Of a stretch of DNA of 59,880 nucleotides, positions 46,609-55,069 are shown one piece after another; positions within the stretch are counted from its first letter, which is position 1, and each line of letters opens with the position of its first letter. The DNA lies in NCBI GenBank assembly GCA_910589155.1, contig CAJURY010000011.1, positions 1 to 59,880 on the forward strand, in the 5' to 3' direction. Under the pieces are notes generated by a model that was given only the letters and a program-made list of their open reading frames with translations, was not told where the DNA came from and made no database searches. A program made the translations under genes and the position numbers. The DNA comes from an uncultured Oscillospiraceae bacterium. GTDB taxonomy: Bacteria > Bacillota > Clostridia > Oscillospirales > Oscillospiraceae.

Positions 46609-47154
46609 TTACCGAATCACAATCCCCTTTGCCACGCTGTTTGCAGCCTCCGCGCCTTGCAGCGCCTTGACCAGCTCCAGACCAAAAGCCACGGCGCAGC
46701 CGGCAGATGCGCCGGTAATCACATTGCCGTCTTGCACAGCAGGCTGTTGCAACAGCGTTGCTTTCGTCATTTCCGCTTCCAAATCAGCCGCCGGATAGCA
46801 TACCGCTTTTTTACCATCGGTAATGCCAAGGCGCGCTAAAATCGTGGGGGCGGCGCAGATGGCAGCCACAAATTTCCCGTTCTCATAGGCAAAGCGCACG
46901 GCTTCCAAAGCCGCAGGGGTCTTTAAAATCGTCTCCACCCCCTGCAAGCCGCCGGGCAAAACGATCATCTCCAATTGCGTGAGATCCAACTCCTCCAGAG
47001 CAATATCCGCCTCAATCACAATCCCATGACTGCCAGTCACCCGTCTGCCGCCAATGCCTGCGTAACAGACCGGCGCCCCGGCGCGGCGCAGCAAGTCCCC
47101 CGGCGCGATAGCTTCCGTTTCCTCAAAGCCTTCGCCTAAAATGATATATACCAT
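46609..47154 (-). CDS. DJ-1/PfpI family protein
   Basis: A 181-residue DJ-1 superfamily protein. The nucleophile elbow AAICAAPTIL near residue 105 and LPGGLQGVETI are conserved, as is the opening VYIILGEGFEETEAIAPGDLL. Members include DJ-1 glyoxalase III and YajL-like chaperones. The start at 47154 has GGAGGA seven bases upstream; longer starts would overlap tmk more deeply. It overlaps the tmk stop by one base (TAATG). Confidence 0.92.
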   Translation of the reverse strand: MVYIILGEGFEETEAIAPGDLLRRAGAPVCYAGIGGRRVTGSHGIVIEADIALEELDLTQLEMIVLPGGLQGVETILKTPAALEAVRFAYENGKFVAAICAAPTILARLGITDGKKAVCYPAADLEAEMTKATLLQQPAVQDGNVITGASAGCAVAFGLELVKALQGAEAANSVAKGIVIR

Positions 47155-47825
47155 TATTTTTCCTCCAGACAAGCCCGGATCAGGCTGTAGATTTCTTCGT
47201 GAATACTTTCAATTGTGCGCATCTTTTCATTTTCCGCGCACCGGACAATACGCCAGCCGTAATAATTTGCCGCCTGGAGTCCCACCTCCCGGCAAACCGC
47301 CAGATACGCGCCGTCTTTTTCGTGAATGTCCGCCTCTGTGTGCGTCGCTTTCTCCCGCCGGCGCATGAGTCCTTCCGTCAGCGCGGTGGGAACATCCAAA
47401 TAAATGACCAGATCCGGCTTTGGCAGTCCCAACCGGTCATATTCAAATTCATACAGCCAGCGCAAAAACTCCGGCTGCTCCTTTTGCGGCAGTTTCGAGG
47501 TCTGATGTACCGCGTTGGAAGTCGTATACCGATCCGAGAGCACCAGCCCGCCTTGCAGATAATAGTCTTTCCAAACCTTTTGATAGGATGCGTACCGATC
47601 CACCGCATAAAAAGAAGAGGCCGCGTAAGCGTTGACGTCCTGAGGATTTTTTCCAAATTCCCCGCTCAGATACATCCGCAGCAGCGCCGAGGACGGCTCA
47701 CTATATTGCGGGAACACCAGCTTATGAAAATCCGTTCCCTCCTGGCGCAGCCGCTTTGCCAGCATCTCAAACTGCGTGGATTTCCCGGAACCGTCGGTAC
47801 CTTCAAATACAATCAGCTTCCCCAT
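47154..47825 (-). CDS. tmk: Thymidylate kinase
   Basis: A 223-residue P-loop kinase. It starts MGKLIVFEGTDGSGKSTQFE with Walker A, then DRYTTSNAVHQ (the DR(Y/H)xxS motif) and a LID-like region RRREKATHTEADIHE. It phosphorylates dTMP to dTDP, downstream of thyA. ATG at 47825 is preferred over GTG at 47834 because GAGGTG lies seven bases before it. Coupled to DJ-1 and wecG genes. Confidence 0.92.
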   Translation of the reverse strand: MGKLIVFEGTDGSGKSTQFEMLAKRLRQEGTDFHKLVFPQYSEPSSALLRMYLSGEFGKNPQDVNAYAASSFYAVDRYASYQKVWKDYYLQGGLVLSDRYTTSNAVHQTSKLPQKEQPEFLRWLYEFEYDRLGLPKPDLVIYLDVPTALTEGLMRRREKATHTEADIHEKDGAYLAVCREVGLQAANYYGWRIVRCAENEKMRTIESIHEEIYSLIRACLEEK

Positions 47826-47830
47826 GGCCT

Positions 47831-48550
47831 TCACCTCTTTCGGGCATAGCGCTTACACGCCAGCACAAATTTTGGAAGCCGCATCATTCTGCCCAACCGC
47901 CACGGTTCCTTGATCAGCCGGTACAGCCATTCCAGATTCAGCCGGATCATCCACCGAGGCGCGCGCTTGACCGTCCCGGCAAAGCCGTCCAGACTGCCGC
48001 CCAGGCCAATCATAAACTTGACTTCCAGTTCCTTTTGATGGGCCTTCATAAATTTTTCCTGTTTTGGCGCGCCGAGGCACACAAACAAAACCTCCGGCTT
48101 TGCTTCGTTGATTTTTTCAACCACGGCCTGTTCCTCTTTAAAATAACCGTCCGCCGTGCCGCAAACCATCAGCCCCGGATGTTTTTTCTGGAGATTTTCC
48201 GCCGCCAGCTCCGCAATGCCTGGCTTTCCTCCCAATAAATACAGCGTTTTGCCATTTTCCGCCAGATATCCCATCAGCGCGTCGGCAAATTCAATGCCCG
48301 CAACCTTTCCTTTCAGGGGAGTCCCTAAAATTTTGCTGCCAAGCACGACCCCCGCGCCGTCTGGAAGTACCAGCGCCGCTTCATTTAAAAGCCGGGCGAA
48401 GGAAGCGTCCTGCATGGCTTCATAGACAATTTCCGCGTTTGGGGTGACGCAGTAGTCTGCCCCAGGCGTTTTTAAGAGCGTCGCAGTCCGCTCCATGGCC
48501 TCTTCCATAGTCACATTGTCAAATTGTACGCCCATAACGTCTATTTTCAA
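47831..48550 (-). CDS. WecG/TagA/CpsF family glycosyltransferase
   Basis: A 239-residue GT26 enzyme. Motifs: MGVQFDNVTMEEAMERTA, VTPNAEIVYEAMQD, PDGAGVVLGSKILG and LGAPKQEKFM. Members add N-acetylmannosaminuronate or N-acetylmannosamine in enterobacterial common antigen or teichoic acid linkage units. The TTG at 48550 is used because AGGTG lies five to seven bases before it and the family begins at this LKIDVMGV. It heads the operon from the promoter at 48596-48624. Confidence 0.9.
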   Translation of the reverse strand: MKIDVMGVQFDNVTMEEAMERTATLLKTPGADYCVTPNAEIVYEAMQDASFARLLNEAALVLPDGAGVVLGSKILGTPLKGKVAGIEFADALMGYLAENGKTLYLLGGKPGIAELAAENLQKKHPGLMVCGTADGYFKEEQAVVEKINEAKPEVLFVCLGAPKQEKFMKAHQKELEVKFMIGLGGSLDGFAGTVKRAPRWMIRLNLEWLYRLIKEPWRLGRMMRLPKFVLACKRYARKR

Positions 48551-48595
48551 AAAGCACACCTGCTTTCTTTCCTGCATAAAATGCAACTTTAACTT

Positions 48596-48624
48596 ATTTT
48601 AACACATCTGCCCCCAATAGTAAA
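48596..48624 (-). promoter_or_regulatory. Promoter of the wecG-tmk-mltG operon
   Basis: TTTACT at 48619-48624 and TAAAAT at 48596-48601 lie 17 bases apart on the minus strand, about 45 bases upstream of the start. Confidence 0.65.
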
Positions 48625-48728
48625 CACCAATTTCTGCCCACACCTCGCACACCGGCTCGCTTCCTGCATAGACTGTTTTGTAAGCGGCGTTCCACTTGGA
48701 GCTGTCCGCTGGAATAGGAGGTAATAAT

Positions 48729-49604
48729 ATGTCTGAACAAAAAGACGCTTTCTCCTGCCGGCCCGAAAACCTCCGGGAGGCCGTCTGTATTCATACAAAA
48801 AAGATTACAGATAGCTGCCGGGATAAAGACTGCATTGAGGATCTGCGGGTATATCTCACCAAGGATTCTCAGAACATTCTGGATAATGCCGTCAGCGCAA
48901 AAGCCCGTTGTGCCGAATTGCTTTACGCCTACATCGACGTAGAGCCGGTGGCTTTTAACCGCAATCACTATTGCATCGACATCACATTCTATTATCGCAT
49001 TCTTGCCGACGCCATTGTTGCCGGGAACCGTCCGGCAACCCTCCACGGTCTTGCTGTGTTCTCCAAGCGGGCGGTTTTGTGCGGCGAGGATAGCTGCGCC
49101 CGTATTTTCACCAGCGATACCCGCATTGGGGATTTGGATGGCAAAACCGTCCGCACCTCCAACCACCCCACCGCTGTGGTGGAAGTGCTGGATCCCATGG
49201 TGCTGGCCGCCAAAGTGCGCGACGTTTGCGAGTGCCCCTGCCACGATACCATGGTGCAGATCCCCAGCAGCATCAGCAGCTTGTTTGACTGCGAATTGGT
49301 ATGCGCAAACGAACGCCGCCGGCTGTATGTCACCTTGGGTCAGTTCTCCATCATCCGCCTGGAACGGGACGCCCAGCTTCTCATTCCCACTTTTGATAAT
49401 TGTATGCCTACCAAGGAATGCTGCGACAATCCTGGTTGCGCCGAGGATCCCTGCGAGATGTTCTCCCGCATTGCCTTCCCGGTAAAGCAGTTCTTCCCCA
49501 CCGGCTGCAAGGAGTGCGAAGGCCATCATGAACCGGAAGCCGACTGTGGCTGTCACACCGGTTGCCAGACCGGCTGCGACACCGGCGCCTGTTTCCTGCA
49601 CTAA
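48729..49604 (+). CDS. Conserved clostridial Cys-rich protein
   Basis: A 291-residue soluble protein rich in Cys, with the phrase DSCRDKDCIEDLRVYLT near the N terminus and CANERRRLYVTLGQFSII. It matches a family I know only as conserved hypothetical in Clostridia, some members reported with spore material. The last 25 residues (DCGCHTGCQTGCDTGACF) are a Cys-Gly tail much like that of the 54-residue protein at 4144. AGGAGGTAATAAT precedes ATG at 48729. It is divergent from the wecG operon and has its own terminator. A spore coat role is possible, not shown. Confidence 0.8.
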   Translation: MSEQKDAFSCRPENLREAVCIHTKKITDSCRDKDCIEDLRVYLTKDSQNILDNAVSAKARCAELLYAYIDVEPVAFNRNHYCIDITFYYRILADAIVAGNRPATLHGLAVFSKRAVLCGEDSCARIFTSDTRIGDLDGKTVRTSNHPTAVVEVLDPMVLAAKVRDVCECPCHDTMVQIPSSISSLFDCELVCANERRRLYVTLGQFSIIRLERDAQLLIPTFDNCMPTKECCDNPGCAEDPCEMFSRIAFPVKQFFPTGCKECEGHHEPEADCGCHTGCQTGCDTGACFLH

Positions 49605-49637
49605 GATATACTAAGCAGAGACATTATTACACGCACA

Positions 49638-49668
49638 AGGGGCAGCCGGGAAACCGGCTGCCCTTTTA
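49638..49668 (+). terminator. Terminator of the Cys-rich gene
   Basis: GGGCAGCCGG (49640-49649) pairs with CCGGCTGCCC (49654-49663) over GAAA, followed by TTTT. Confidence 0.92.
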
Positions 49669-50448
49669 GACTGTAAAAAACACCTCATTTATCACTGCGA
49701 AGAAGTACCGCAAACCGACTGCCCAGCGTTTCAAAAAAACCAAATTTATGTTTAGAACCGCTCTCAAATACCAAACTGCAACATAAGCGCAGCGGTTACA
49801 GTTCGGAGAGGAAAAGCTGCAAACAGACAAGTGATCACACGCCATTGGAGCTTGCTTTGACAACATGCCACTGTAGACAAGCTTTAAAGACTGCAAACTG
49901 CGCCTGTTGCAAGCCAGCTAAGACGCCGCAGATTTCCAGCCTTCTTATGTTCTCAACGTGTTCCATAACTACCTGTTTTGTCATTTTATGATAAGTCTTG
50001 CTTTTCTCAATCATCATGTACATCAATTTTTTCCATACGATTTTCTCCTTTTCATTCTGTGTGAATACACCAATGGTATTATATTTTATTTATCCGGCAA
50101 AAGCAATCTGTCTGTCATTGTGGGGAAGTGTGGCGGCTGCATAGCTTCCAGCAGTATGAATCGACAAAATGATTTTGGTCTATGGTTCTGGATAGTGCGG
50201 TACTGGCGGTCTATTTCTTATTTTTGGTTTCTTGGTTCTTTATCGTACATGAGCATTCGTCATGGAATTTCATCTTCCGTGAATCACTTTTTAGACAGGC
50301 TGTCCCTTTTTAACAGCGAAAATCATTTTTTGTCGTAAAAACGGTCAAATTTTCAAAGCTGTTGCTTTACAATCCGCTTCCTCTACATATAATAAGCGCA
50401 ACGCATTGGCAGCCAGACAAAATTTTTGATTTGCCCAGAGGATAAGCC
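49669..50448. other. Gene-free, partly decayed region
   Basis: About 780 bases with no gene I can defend. On the minus strand from about 50040 to 49835 one frame reads like coding sequence (KTYHKMTKQVVMEHVENIRR) then loses sense, and an ATG with AAAGGAG at 50041-50050 gives only MEKIDVHDD; this could be the remnant of a YciI-like gene. The plus strand has short open frames lacking ribosome sites. The region may be the scar of a lost gene. Confidence 0.5.
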
Positions 50449-50477
50449 TTGAAAAGTACTTTTTCCTATGCTATAAT
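50449..50477 (+). promoter_or_regulatory. Promoter of the ATP synthase operon
   Basis: TTGAAA at 50449-50454 and a perfect TATAAT at 50472-50477 lie 17 bases apart, with a leader of about 78 bases to the first gene. Confidence 0.88.
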
Positions 50478-50561
50478 TTACTTGTATTATGCTGGAGAAT
50501 ATGGGGTTTTTATACAGAAGAATTTGAAACGCCCAGTTTTTCAGAACAGGAGGGCGATTCC

Positions 50562-50813
50562 ATGAAAAATCTTCGGTTTTTGGCTTGGCTGACGCAGTTT
50601 GGTTTTTCTGTGGTTTCTCCTTTGATTTTGTGCCTGTTTCTGGCGCTCTGGCTGCGCAGCCGTTTCTCTCTGGGAGGCTGGGTAGTGGCACTGGGCATTT
50701 TTCTGGGGATTGGCGGCGCAGTATCCGGGCTTGTTTCTTCCCTGAAGGCCATGGAACGCAATGCCTGCGAGGAGAAAAAAGAACCTCCTGTTTCTTTCAA
50801 TGACCATAGTTGA
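50562..50813 (+). CDS. AtpZ/AtpI-like small membrane protein
   Basis: An 83-residue protein with two membrane segments (residues 8-30 and 38-60). It resembles the AtpZ/AtpI small proteins at the start of sodium-type ATP synthase operons of anaerobes; AtpZ is thought to help c-ring assembly or magnesium entry. CAGGAGGGCG precedes ATG. The C-terminal tail is charged and in the cytosol. Confidence 0.75.
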   Translation: MKNLRFLAWLTQFGFSVVSPLILCLFLALWLRSRFSLGGWVVALGIFLGIGGAVSGLVSSLKAMERNACEEKKEPPVSFNDHS

Positions 50814-50839
50814 ATTTTTACAGAGGATGTGTTCGCGTT

Positions 50840-51247
50840 ATGCTGCATAATCGCGCTGTTATTCGGCAGGTAGGGTTAGTCGCTTTGTGCGAAGCGGCCT
50901 GCGTTGCCGTTATGCTTCTTGTTTACGCCGTTATCGGTCGGTTTTCTCTGCCCGTTCTCTGGGGTGGGCTACTGGGCGGCGTCCTGGCAGCTTTGGACTT
51001 TTTGTTTTTAAGCATCGCTGTGACCCGCGCGGCAGATCGGGCGGAAGCCACCGGGGAAGCCGCAAAAGCCAAGCTTTCTATCCAGTCCAGTTCTGCCGCG
51101 CGCCTACTGCTTATGGCGCTGATTCTCATTGGCGCGCTGAAATTAGAGCTTTGCGATCCAATTGCGGCAGTTTTGCCGCTGCTGTTTCCTAGGCCTTGTA
51201 TTATGCTTTTTGAATTTTTCCGAAAGGATGGTAAAACTGCCCAATGA
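50840..51247 (+). CDS. ATP synthase subunit I
   Basis: A 135-residue membrane protein with four segments, in the position and with the GGLLGGVLAALDFLFLSIAVTRA pattern of subunit I (AtpI). It is not part of the mature complex but assists c-ring assembly. ATG at 50840 is used; a TTG at 50810 would overlap the preceding gene. It overlaps atpB by four bases. Confidence 0.75.
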   Translation: MLHNRAVIRQVGLVALCEAACVAVMLLVYAVIGRFSLPVLWGGLLGGVLAALDFLFLSIAVTRAADRAEATGEAAKAKLSIQSSSAARLLLMALILIGALKLELCDPIAAVLPLLFPRPCIMLFEFFRKDGKTAQ

Positions 51248-52134
51248 ACGGTCCAAAAATTTATTTTGAAATTCCCATTTTCGGCGGGATACCCATTACC
51301 CAAACGGCAGTCTCCTCCTTTGTTGTCATGCTGCTATTGTGTATCGCAGGTTATTTTCTCGGGAAAAACCTGAAAAAGCGTCCCGGGCGTATGCAGGTTA
51401 TGACGGAAAAAATGGTATCCATGCTTTATAACATGGTAGAAGAAACCATGGGCAAGCACAATTCCCGCTGGACGCCCTACATTGGCGCGCTGTTTCTCTC
51501 CTCTTTCTGCGGTTCTCTCATTGGTATGACCGGTTTTCTCCGTTCTTCCACCGCGGATCTTTCCACCACCGTTACCTGGGCGCTCATGACAAGCTTTCTG
51601 GTTTGGGGCTGCTCCATCAAGGCAAACGGCGTGGGCGGCTGGCTGAAGGGCTTTGCGGAGCCTGTGGCTGTTATGCTTCCCATGAATATTATCAGCGAAA
51701 TTGCACAGCCCATTTCCATGGCCTTCCGTCATTTCGGCAACATCGCCGGCGGCGGCGTTCTCACCAGTTTGATTTACTCTGCGTTAGCGACAGCTTCCAC
51801 CATGCTCATTGGTCTCATCCGTTCCAATTCCTGGACAGTGGCGCTGTGCCTGCTGGCCGTCGGTGTCGCCCTTCTGGTCTATGGCATCGGCAAAAAGAAG
51901 CTGGTGTGGAAAATCCTGGGCGCGGTCTGCGCGGCCCTTGCCGCGGCCTCCTTGTTGGAAAGTTTCGGTATCCTTGCTGGGTTGCCGGTGCTTCAGGTAG
52001 GTGTTCCCGCTGTTTTGTCTTTGTACTTTGATATTTTCTCCGGCGGCGTACAGGCACTGGTATTCAGCCTTTTGACCATGGTGTATGTGGGCAACGCCTG
52101 CCCGCCTCCTGAAGCAAAAGCTGCGGAAGCATAA
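51244..52134 (+). CDS. atpB: ATP synthase subunit a
   Basis: A 296-residue membrane subunit, longer than many, with about six helices. The essential Arg is in PISMAFRHFGNIAGGG (helix 4), and the preceding NIISEIAQ is conserved. It forms the ion half-channels against the c ring. A long C-terminal hydrophobic segment set (residues 180-290) includes TLIGLIRSNSW and FDIFSGGVQALVF. A four-base overlap with atpI; 65 bases to atpE. Confidence 0.93.
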   Translation: MNGPKIYFEIPIFGGIPITQTAVSSFVVMLLLCIAGYFLGKNLKKRPGRMQVMTEKMVSMLYNMVEETMGKHNSRWTPYIGALFLSSFCGSLIGMTGFLRSSTADLSTTVTWALMTSFLVWGCSIKANGVGGWLKGFAEPVAVMLPMNIISEIAQPISMAFRHFGNIAGGGVLTSLIYSALATASTMLIGLIRSNSWTVALCLLAVGVALLVYGIGKKKLVWKILGAVCAALAAASLLESFGILAGLPVLQVGVPAVLSLYFDIFSGGVQALVFSLLTMVYVGNACPPPEAKAAEA

Positions 52135-52199
52135 TCTTGTGAACCAAATGATTTTTTCATTTTTCAACTTTTAACACACATTTTTAGGAGGAACAAACA

Positions 52200-52442
52200 A
52201 TGGAACAAGCAATCATTAAAGCCGCCTGCGCCGTGGGCGCCGGTCTGTGTATGGGTATCGGCGCAATCGGCCCCGCTCTGGGCGAGGGCAACGCCGTCGG
52301 CAAGGCATTGGAAGGCATGGCTCGTCAGCCTGAAGCTTCCGGCACCCTGCGTACCAACATGATTCTCGGCTGCGCCGTTACCGAATCCACCGGTATTTAT
52401 TCTTTGGTTATTGCGCTTTTGCTGCTGTTCGTATTCAGATAA
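52200..52442 (+). CDS. atpE: ATP synthase subunit c, sodium-type two-carboxylate motif
   Basis: An 80-residue hairpin protein. Helix 1 carries GAIGPALGEGNAVGKAL with Glu29, where proton enzymes lack a carboxylate and classic sodium enzymes have Gln. The loop ARQPEA is conserved. Helix 2 has CAVTESTGIYSLVIAL with Glu62, Ser63 and Thr64, the sodium ligand set. The combination of Glu29 and Glu62 matches the two-carboxylate motif described for Fusobacterium nucleatum. GGAGG precedes ATG. Confidence 0.97.
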   Translation: MEQAIIKAACAVGAGLCMGIGAIGPALGEGNAVGKALEGMARQPEASGTLRTNMILGCAVTESTGIYSLVIALLLLFVFR

Positions 52443-52476
52443 GCTCCTATTATCATAACCGAAAGGAGTGACTGGA

Positions 52477-52983
52477 TTGGAAGGATTTGAAAGCTTTGTC
52501 GGCGTAAACTTCTGGACAGCGCTGTTTACCCTTTGCAATATGATCATTACATTCCTGGTTCTAAAGAAATTCCTTTTTAAGCCAGTGAAAAAAATGATCG
52601 ACGACCGGCAGGCGGAAATTGACGGCCTTTACGCGGACGCCAATGATTCCAAGGCAAAAGCCGCCGCCTTGCAGTCCCAGTATCAGACCCGGCTGGATGA
52701 AGCCATGTCTGAGCGGGACGTCATCTTGCGGGACGCCGCCGCCAAAGCCCAGCGCCGGGAAGAGGAAATTATCGCCGGCGCCAACGCAGAAGCCGCCGCC
52801 ATCCGGCAAAAAGCCCAGGCTGACATCAGCCGGGAAAAGAAAAAGGCTGTCAACGATATTAAAAACGATATTTCCGGTATGGCTGTGGCCATTGCGGAAA
52901 AGGTCGTGGAACGGGAGCTAAACGCCGCCGATCAGGAGGCGCTGATCTCCTCTTTTATTGATAAGCTGGGTGATCGCACATGA
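52477..52983 (+). CDS. atpF: ATP synthase subunit b
   Basis: A 168-residue stator subunit: one N-terminal membrane helix (residues 9-32) then a long, charged coiled coil rich in Ala, Glu, Lys and Arg, ending AIAEKVVERELNAADQEALI. TTG at 52477 is chosen because AAAGGAG lies eight bases upstream; the GTG at 52468 lies within the ribosome site itself. It overlaps atpH by four bases. Confidence 0.95.
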   Translation: MEGFESFVGVNFWTALFTLCNMIITFLVLKKFLFKPVKKMIDDRQAEIDGLYADANDSKAKAAALQSQYQTRLDEAMSERDVILRDAAAKAQRREEEIIAGANAEAAAIRQKAQADISREKKKAVNDIKNDISGMAVAIAEKVVERELNAADQEALISSFIDKLGDRT

Positions 52984-53519
52984 CACAGACGGCCAAGGTT
53001 TACGGAAACGCGCTGTATGAACTGGCGCAAAGCGAAAAGCAGTCAAAGGAGATTTTGCAGCAGCTGCAGTCTCTTTCCCAGGCTTTTGCCGCCGAGCCTG
53101 CGTTCATTACATTGCTGTCTACCCCCTCGATTTCCAAGGAGGAGCGCTGCCTTGTGCTGGATCGCAGCTTCCGTGGAAAGCTGAACCCTTATACCTTAAA
53201 TTTTCTCAAGTTGCTTACGGAGCAGGATAAAATTCGTCATTTCCACGGTTGCTGCCGGCAGTTCCGCCTGCGGTACAACGAGGACAACAACATTTTGCCT
53301 GTCCGCGCCGTTACCGCCGTGACGGTCAGTCCCGCTCTGCGCAAAAAGCTGGAAACAAAGCTTGCCGCCGTCACTGGAAAGCGTGTGGAGATGACCTACG
53401 CCGTAGACCCCAAGTGTCTTGGCGGCGTGCAGTTGGATATGGATGGCGCACGGCTGGACGATACGGTTCGTCATCGTCTGAACGACCTCAGGAATATCCT
53501 AAAAAATACCGTACTTTGA
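52980..53519 (+). CDS. atpH: ATP synthase subunit delta
   Basis: A 179-residue OSCP/delta subunit. The N-terminal helical bundle opens AKVYGNALYELAQSEKQSKE; the C-terminal part ends DPKCLGGVQLDMDGARLDDTVRHRL (cut here), the typical conserved GG signature. It links F1 to the peripheral stalk. ATG overlaps the stop of atpF (ATGA). Confidence 0.95.
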   Translation: MTQTAKVYGNALYELAQSEKQSKEILQQLQSLSQAFAAEPAFITLLSTPSISKEERCLVLDRSFRGKLNPYTLNFLKLLTEQDKIRHFHGCCRQFRLRYNEDNNILPVRAVTAVTVSPALRKKLETKLAAVTGKRVEMTYAVDPKCLGGVQLDMDGARLDDTVRHRLNDLRNILKNTVL

Positions 53520-53538
53520 ACTGGAAAGTAGGGAAAGC

Positions 53539-55053
53539 ATGGAATTAAGACCGGAAGAAATTACAAAAATTATTCGTTCTCAAATTAAAAATTACGATAA
53601 CAAGCTGGAGCAGAGCGAAACCGGCACCATCATCATCGTAGGCGACGGCATTGCCAGAGCCTCCGGCCTGGAAAAGTGCATGATGGGCGAGCTGGTGGAG
53701 TTCCCCAACGGCTCCTATGGTATGGCGCAGAATCTGGAAGAAAACACCGTCTCCATCGTCATTCTGGGCGACGACAGCGGCATCAAGGAAGGCGATACCG
53801 TAAAGCGCACCGGCCGCGTTGTTTCCGTTCCCGTTGGGCCAAAGCTGATTGGCCGTGTGGTCAATGCCCTTGGCGCTCCCATTGACGGGAAAGGTCCCAT
53901 CGAAGCCGCCGACTACCGCCCCATCGAGGCTCCCGCCCCCGGCATCATCGAGCGCGAAGCGGTCAACGAGCCGCTGCAAACCGGCATCAAGGCCATCGAC
54001 TCCATGATCCCCATTGGCAGAGGCCAGCGCGAACTGATTATCGGCGACCGGCAGACCGGCAAAACCACCATCGCCACCGACACCATTTTGAACCAGAAGG
54101 GCAAAAATGTCATTTGCATTTATGTGGCAATCGGCCAGAAGCGTTCCACCGTCGCCCAGATTGTAAACAACTTTACCCTCTCTGGGGCGATGGATTACAC
54201 CATCGTGGTTTCCGCCACCGCCTCTGAGCTTGCCCCCATGCAGTACATTGCCCCCTACGCTGGCTGCACCATGGGCGAATACTTCATGCAGCAGGGCAAG
54301 GACGTTTTGGTTGTATACGACGACCTCAGCAAGCACGCCGTGGCCTACCGCGCCATCTCTTTGCTGATTCGCCGCCCACCCGGACGGGAAGCCTACCCCG
54401 GCGACGTTTTCTACCTGCACTCCCGTCTGCTGGAGCGCGCGGCGCACCTTTCCAAAAAATACGGCGGCGGTTCTCTCACCGCCCTGCCCATTATCGAAAC
54501 CCAGGCGGGCGACGTTTCCGCTTATATTCCCACCAACGTCATCTCCATTACGGACGGTCAGATTTTCCTGGAAACCGAGCTGTTTAACGCCGGCGTTATG
54601 CCTGCAGTGAACCCCGGTATTTCCGTCTCCCGCGTGGGCGGCAGCGCCCAGATTAAGGCCATGAAGAAGGTCTCCGGCTCCTTGAAGCTGCTGTATTCCC
54701 AGTACCGGGAGCTGCAAAGCTTCGCCCAGTTCGGTTCCGATCTGGACGCGGATACCAAGGCCCGGCTTGCCCAGGGCGAACGCATCGTGGAAGTGCTGAA
54801 ACAGAAGAACAACGCCCCTGTGGAAGTTGCCCATCAGGTGTGCATTTTGTATGCAGTAGTCAACGGGTATCTTTCCCGGATCGCAACCCAGGACGTTGCC
54901 CGGTTTGAGCAGGAGCTTTTTGACCTGCTGGATAATACCCACGCTGAAATTTTGGAATCCATTCGCAGCACCAAGACCCTCACGCCAGAAAATGAAGCGG
55001 CGTTACAGGCGCTTCTGGAAGCTGCCATCGCCAGTTTTAGCGGTGTAAAATAA
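53539..55053 (+). CDS. atpA: ATP synthase subunit alpha
   Basis: A 504-residue F1 alpha subunit. Walker A GDRQTGKTTIATDTILNQ near residue 170, the DDLSKHAVAYR motif, and PAVNPGISVSRVGGSAQ near 355 are all present. It holds the non-catalytic nucleotide site and the 3:3 hexamer with beta. A run of clear codon bias (GCC, AAG, CTG) suggests strong expression. The start ATG lies 19 bases after the atpH stop. Confidence 0.98.
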   Translation: MELRPEEITKIIRSQIKNYDNKLEQSETGTIIIVGDGIARASGLEKCMMGELVEFPNGSYGMAQNLEENTVSIVILGDDSGIKEGDTVKRTGRVVSVPVGPKLIGRVVNALGAPIDGKGPIEAADYRPIEAPAPGIIEREAVNEPLQTGIKAIDSMIPIGRGQRELIIGDRQTGKTTIATDTILNQKGKNVICIYVAIGQKRSTVAQIVNNFTLSGAMDYTIVVSATASELAPMQYIAPYAGCTMGEYFMQQGKDVLVVYDDLSKHAVAYRAISLLIRRPPGREAYPGDVFYLHSRLLERAAHLSKKYGGGSLTALPIIETQAGDVSAYIPTNVISITDGQIFLETELFNAGVMPAVNPGISVSRVGGSAQIKAMKKVSGSLKLLYSQYRELQSFAQFGSDLDADTKARLAQGERIVEVLKQKNNAPVEVAHQVCILYAVVNGYLSRIATQDVARFEQELFDLLDNTHAEILESIRSTKTLTPENEAALQALLEAAIASFSGVK

Positions 55054-55069
55054 GGAAGGAGTGTGACCC

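Noticed and set aside
49958..50338. Plus-strand open frame of 126 residues
   Set aside because: No ribosome site, odd amino acid composition (Phe, Ser, His) and no family match.
53545..54942. Minus-strand open frame opposite atpA
   Set aside because: Composition shadow of atpA; no family resemblance.
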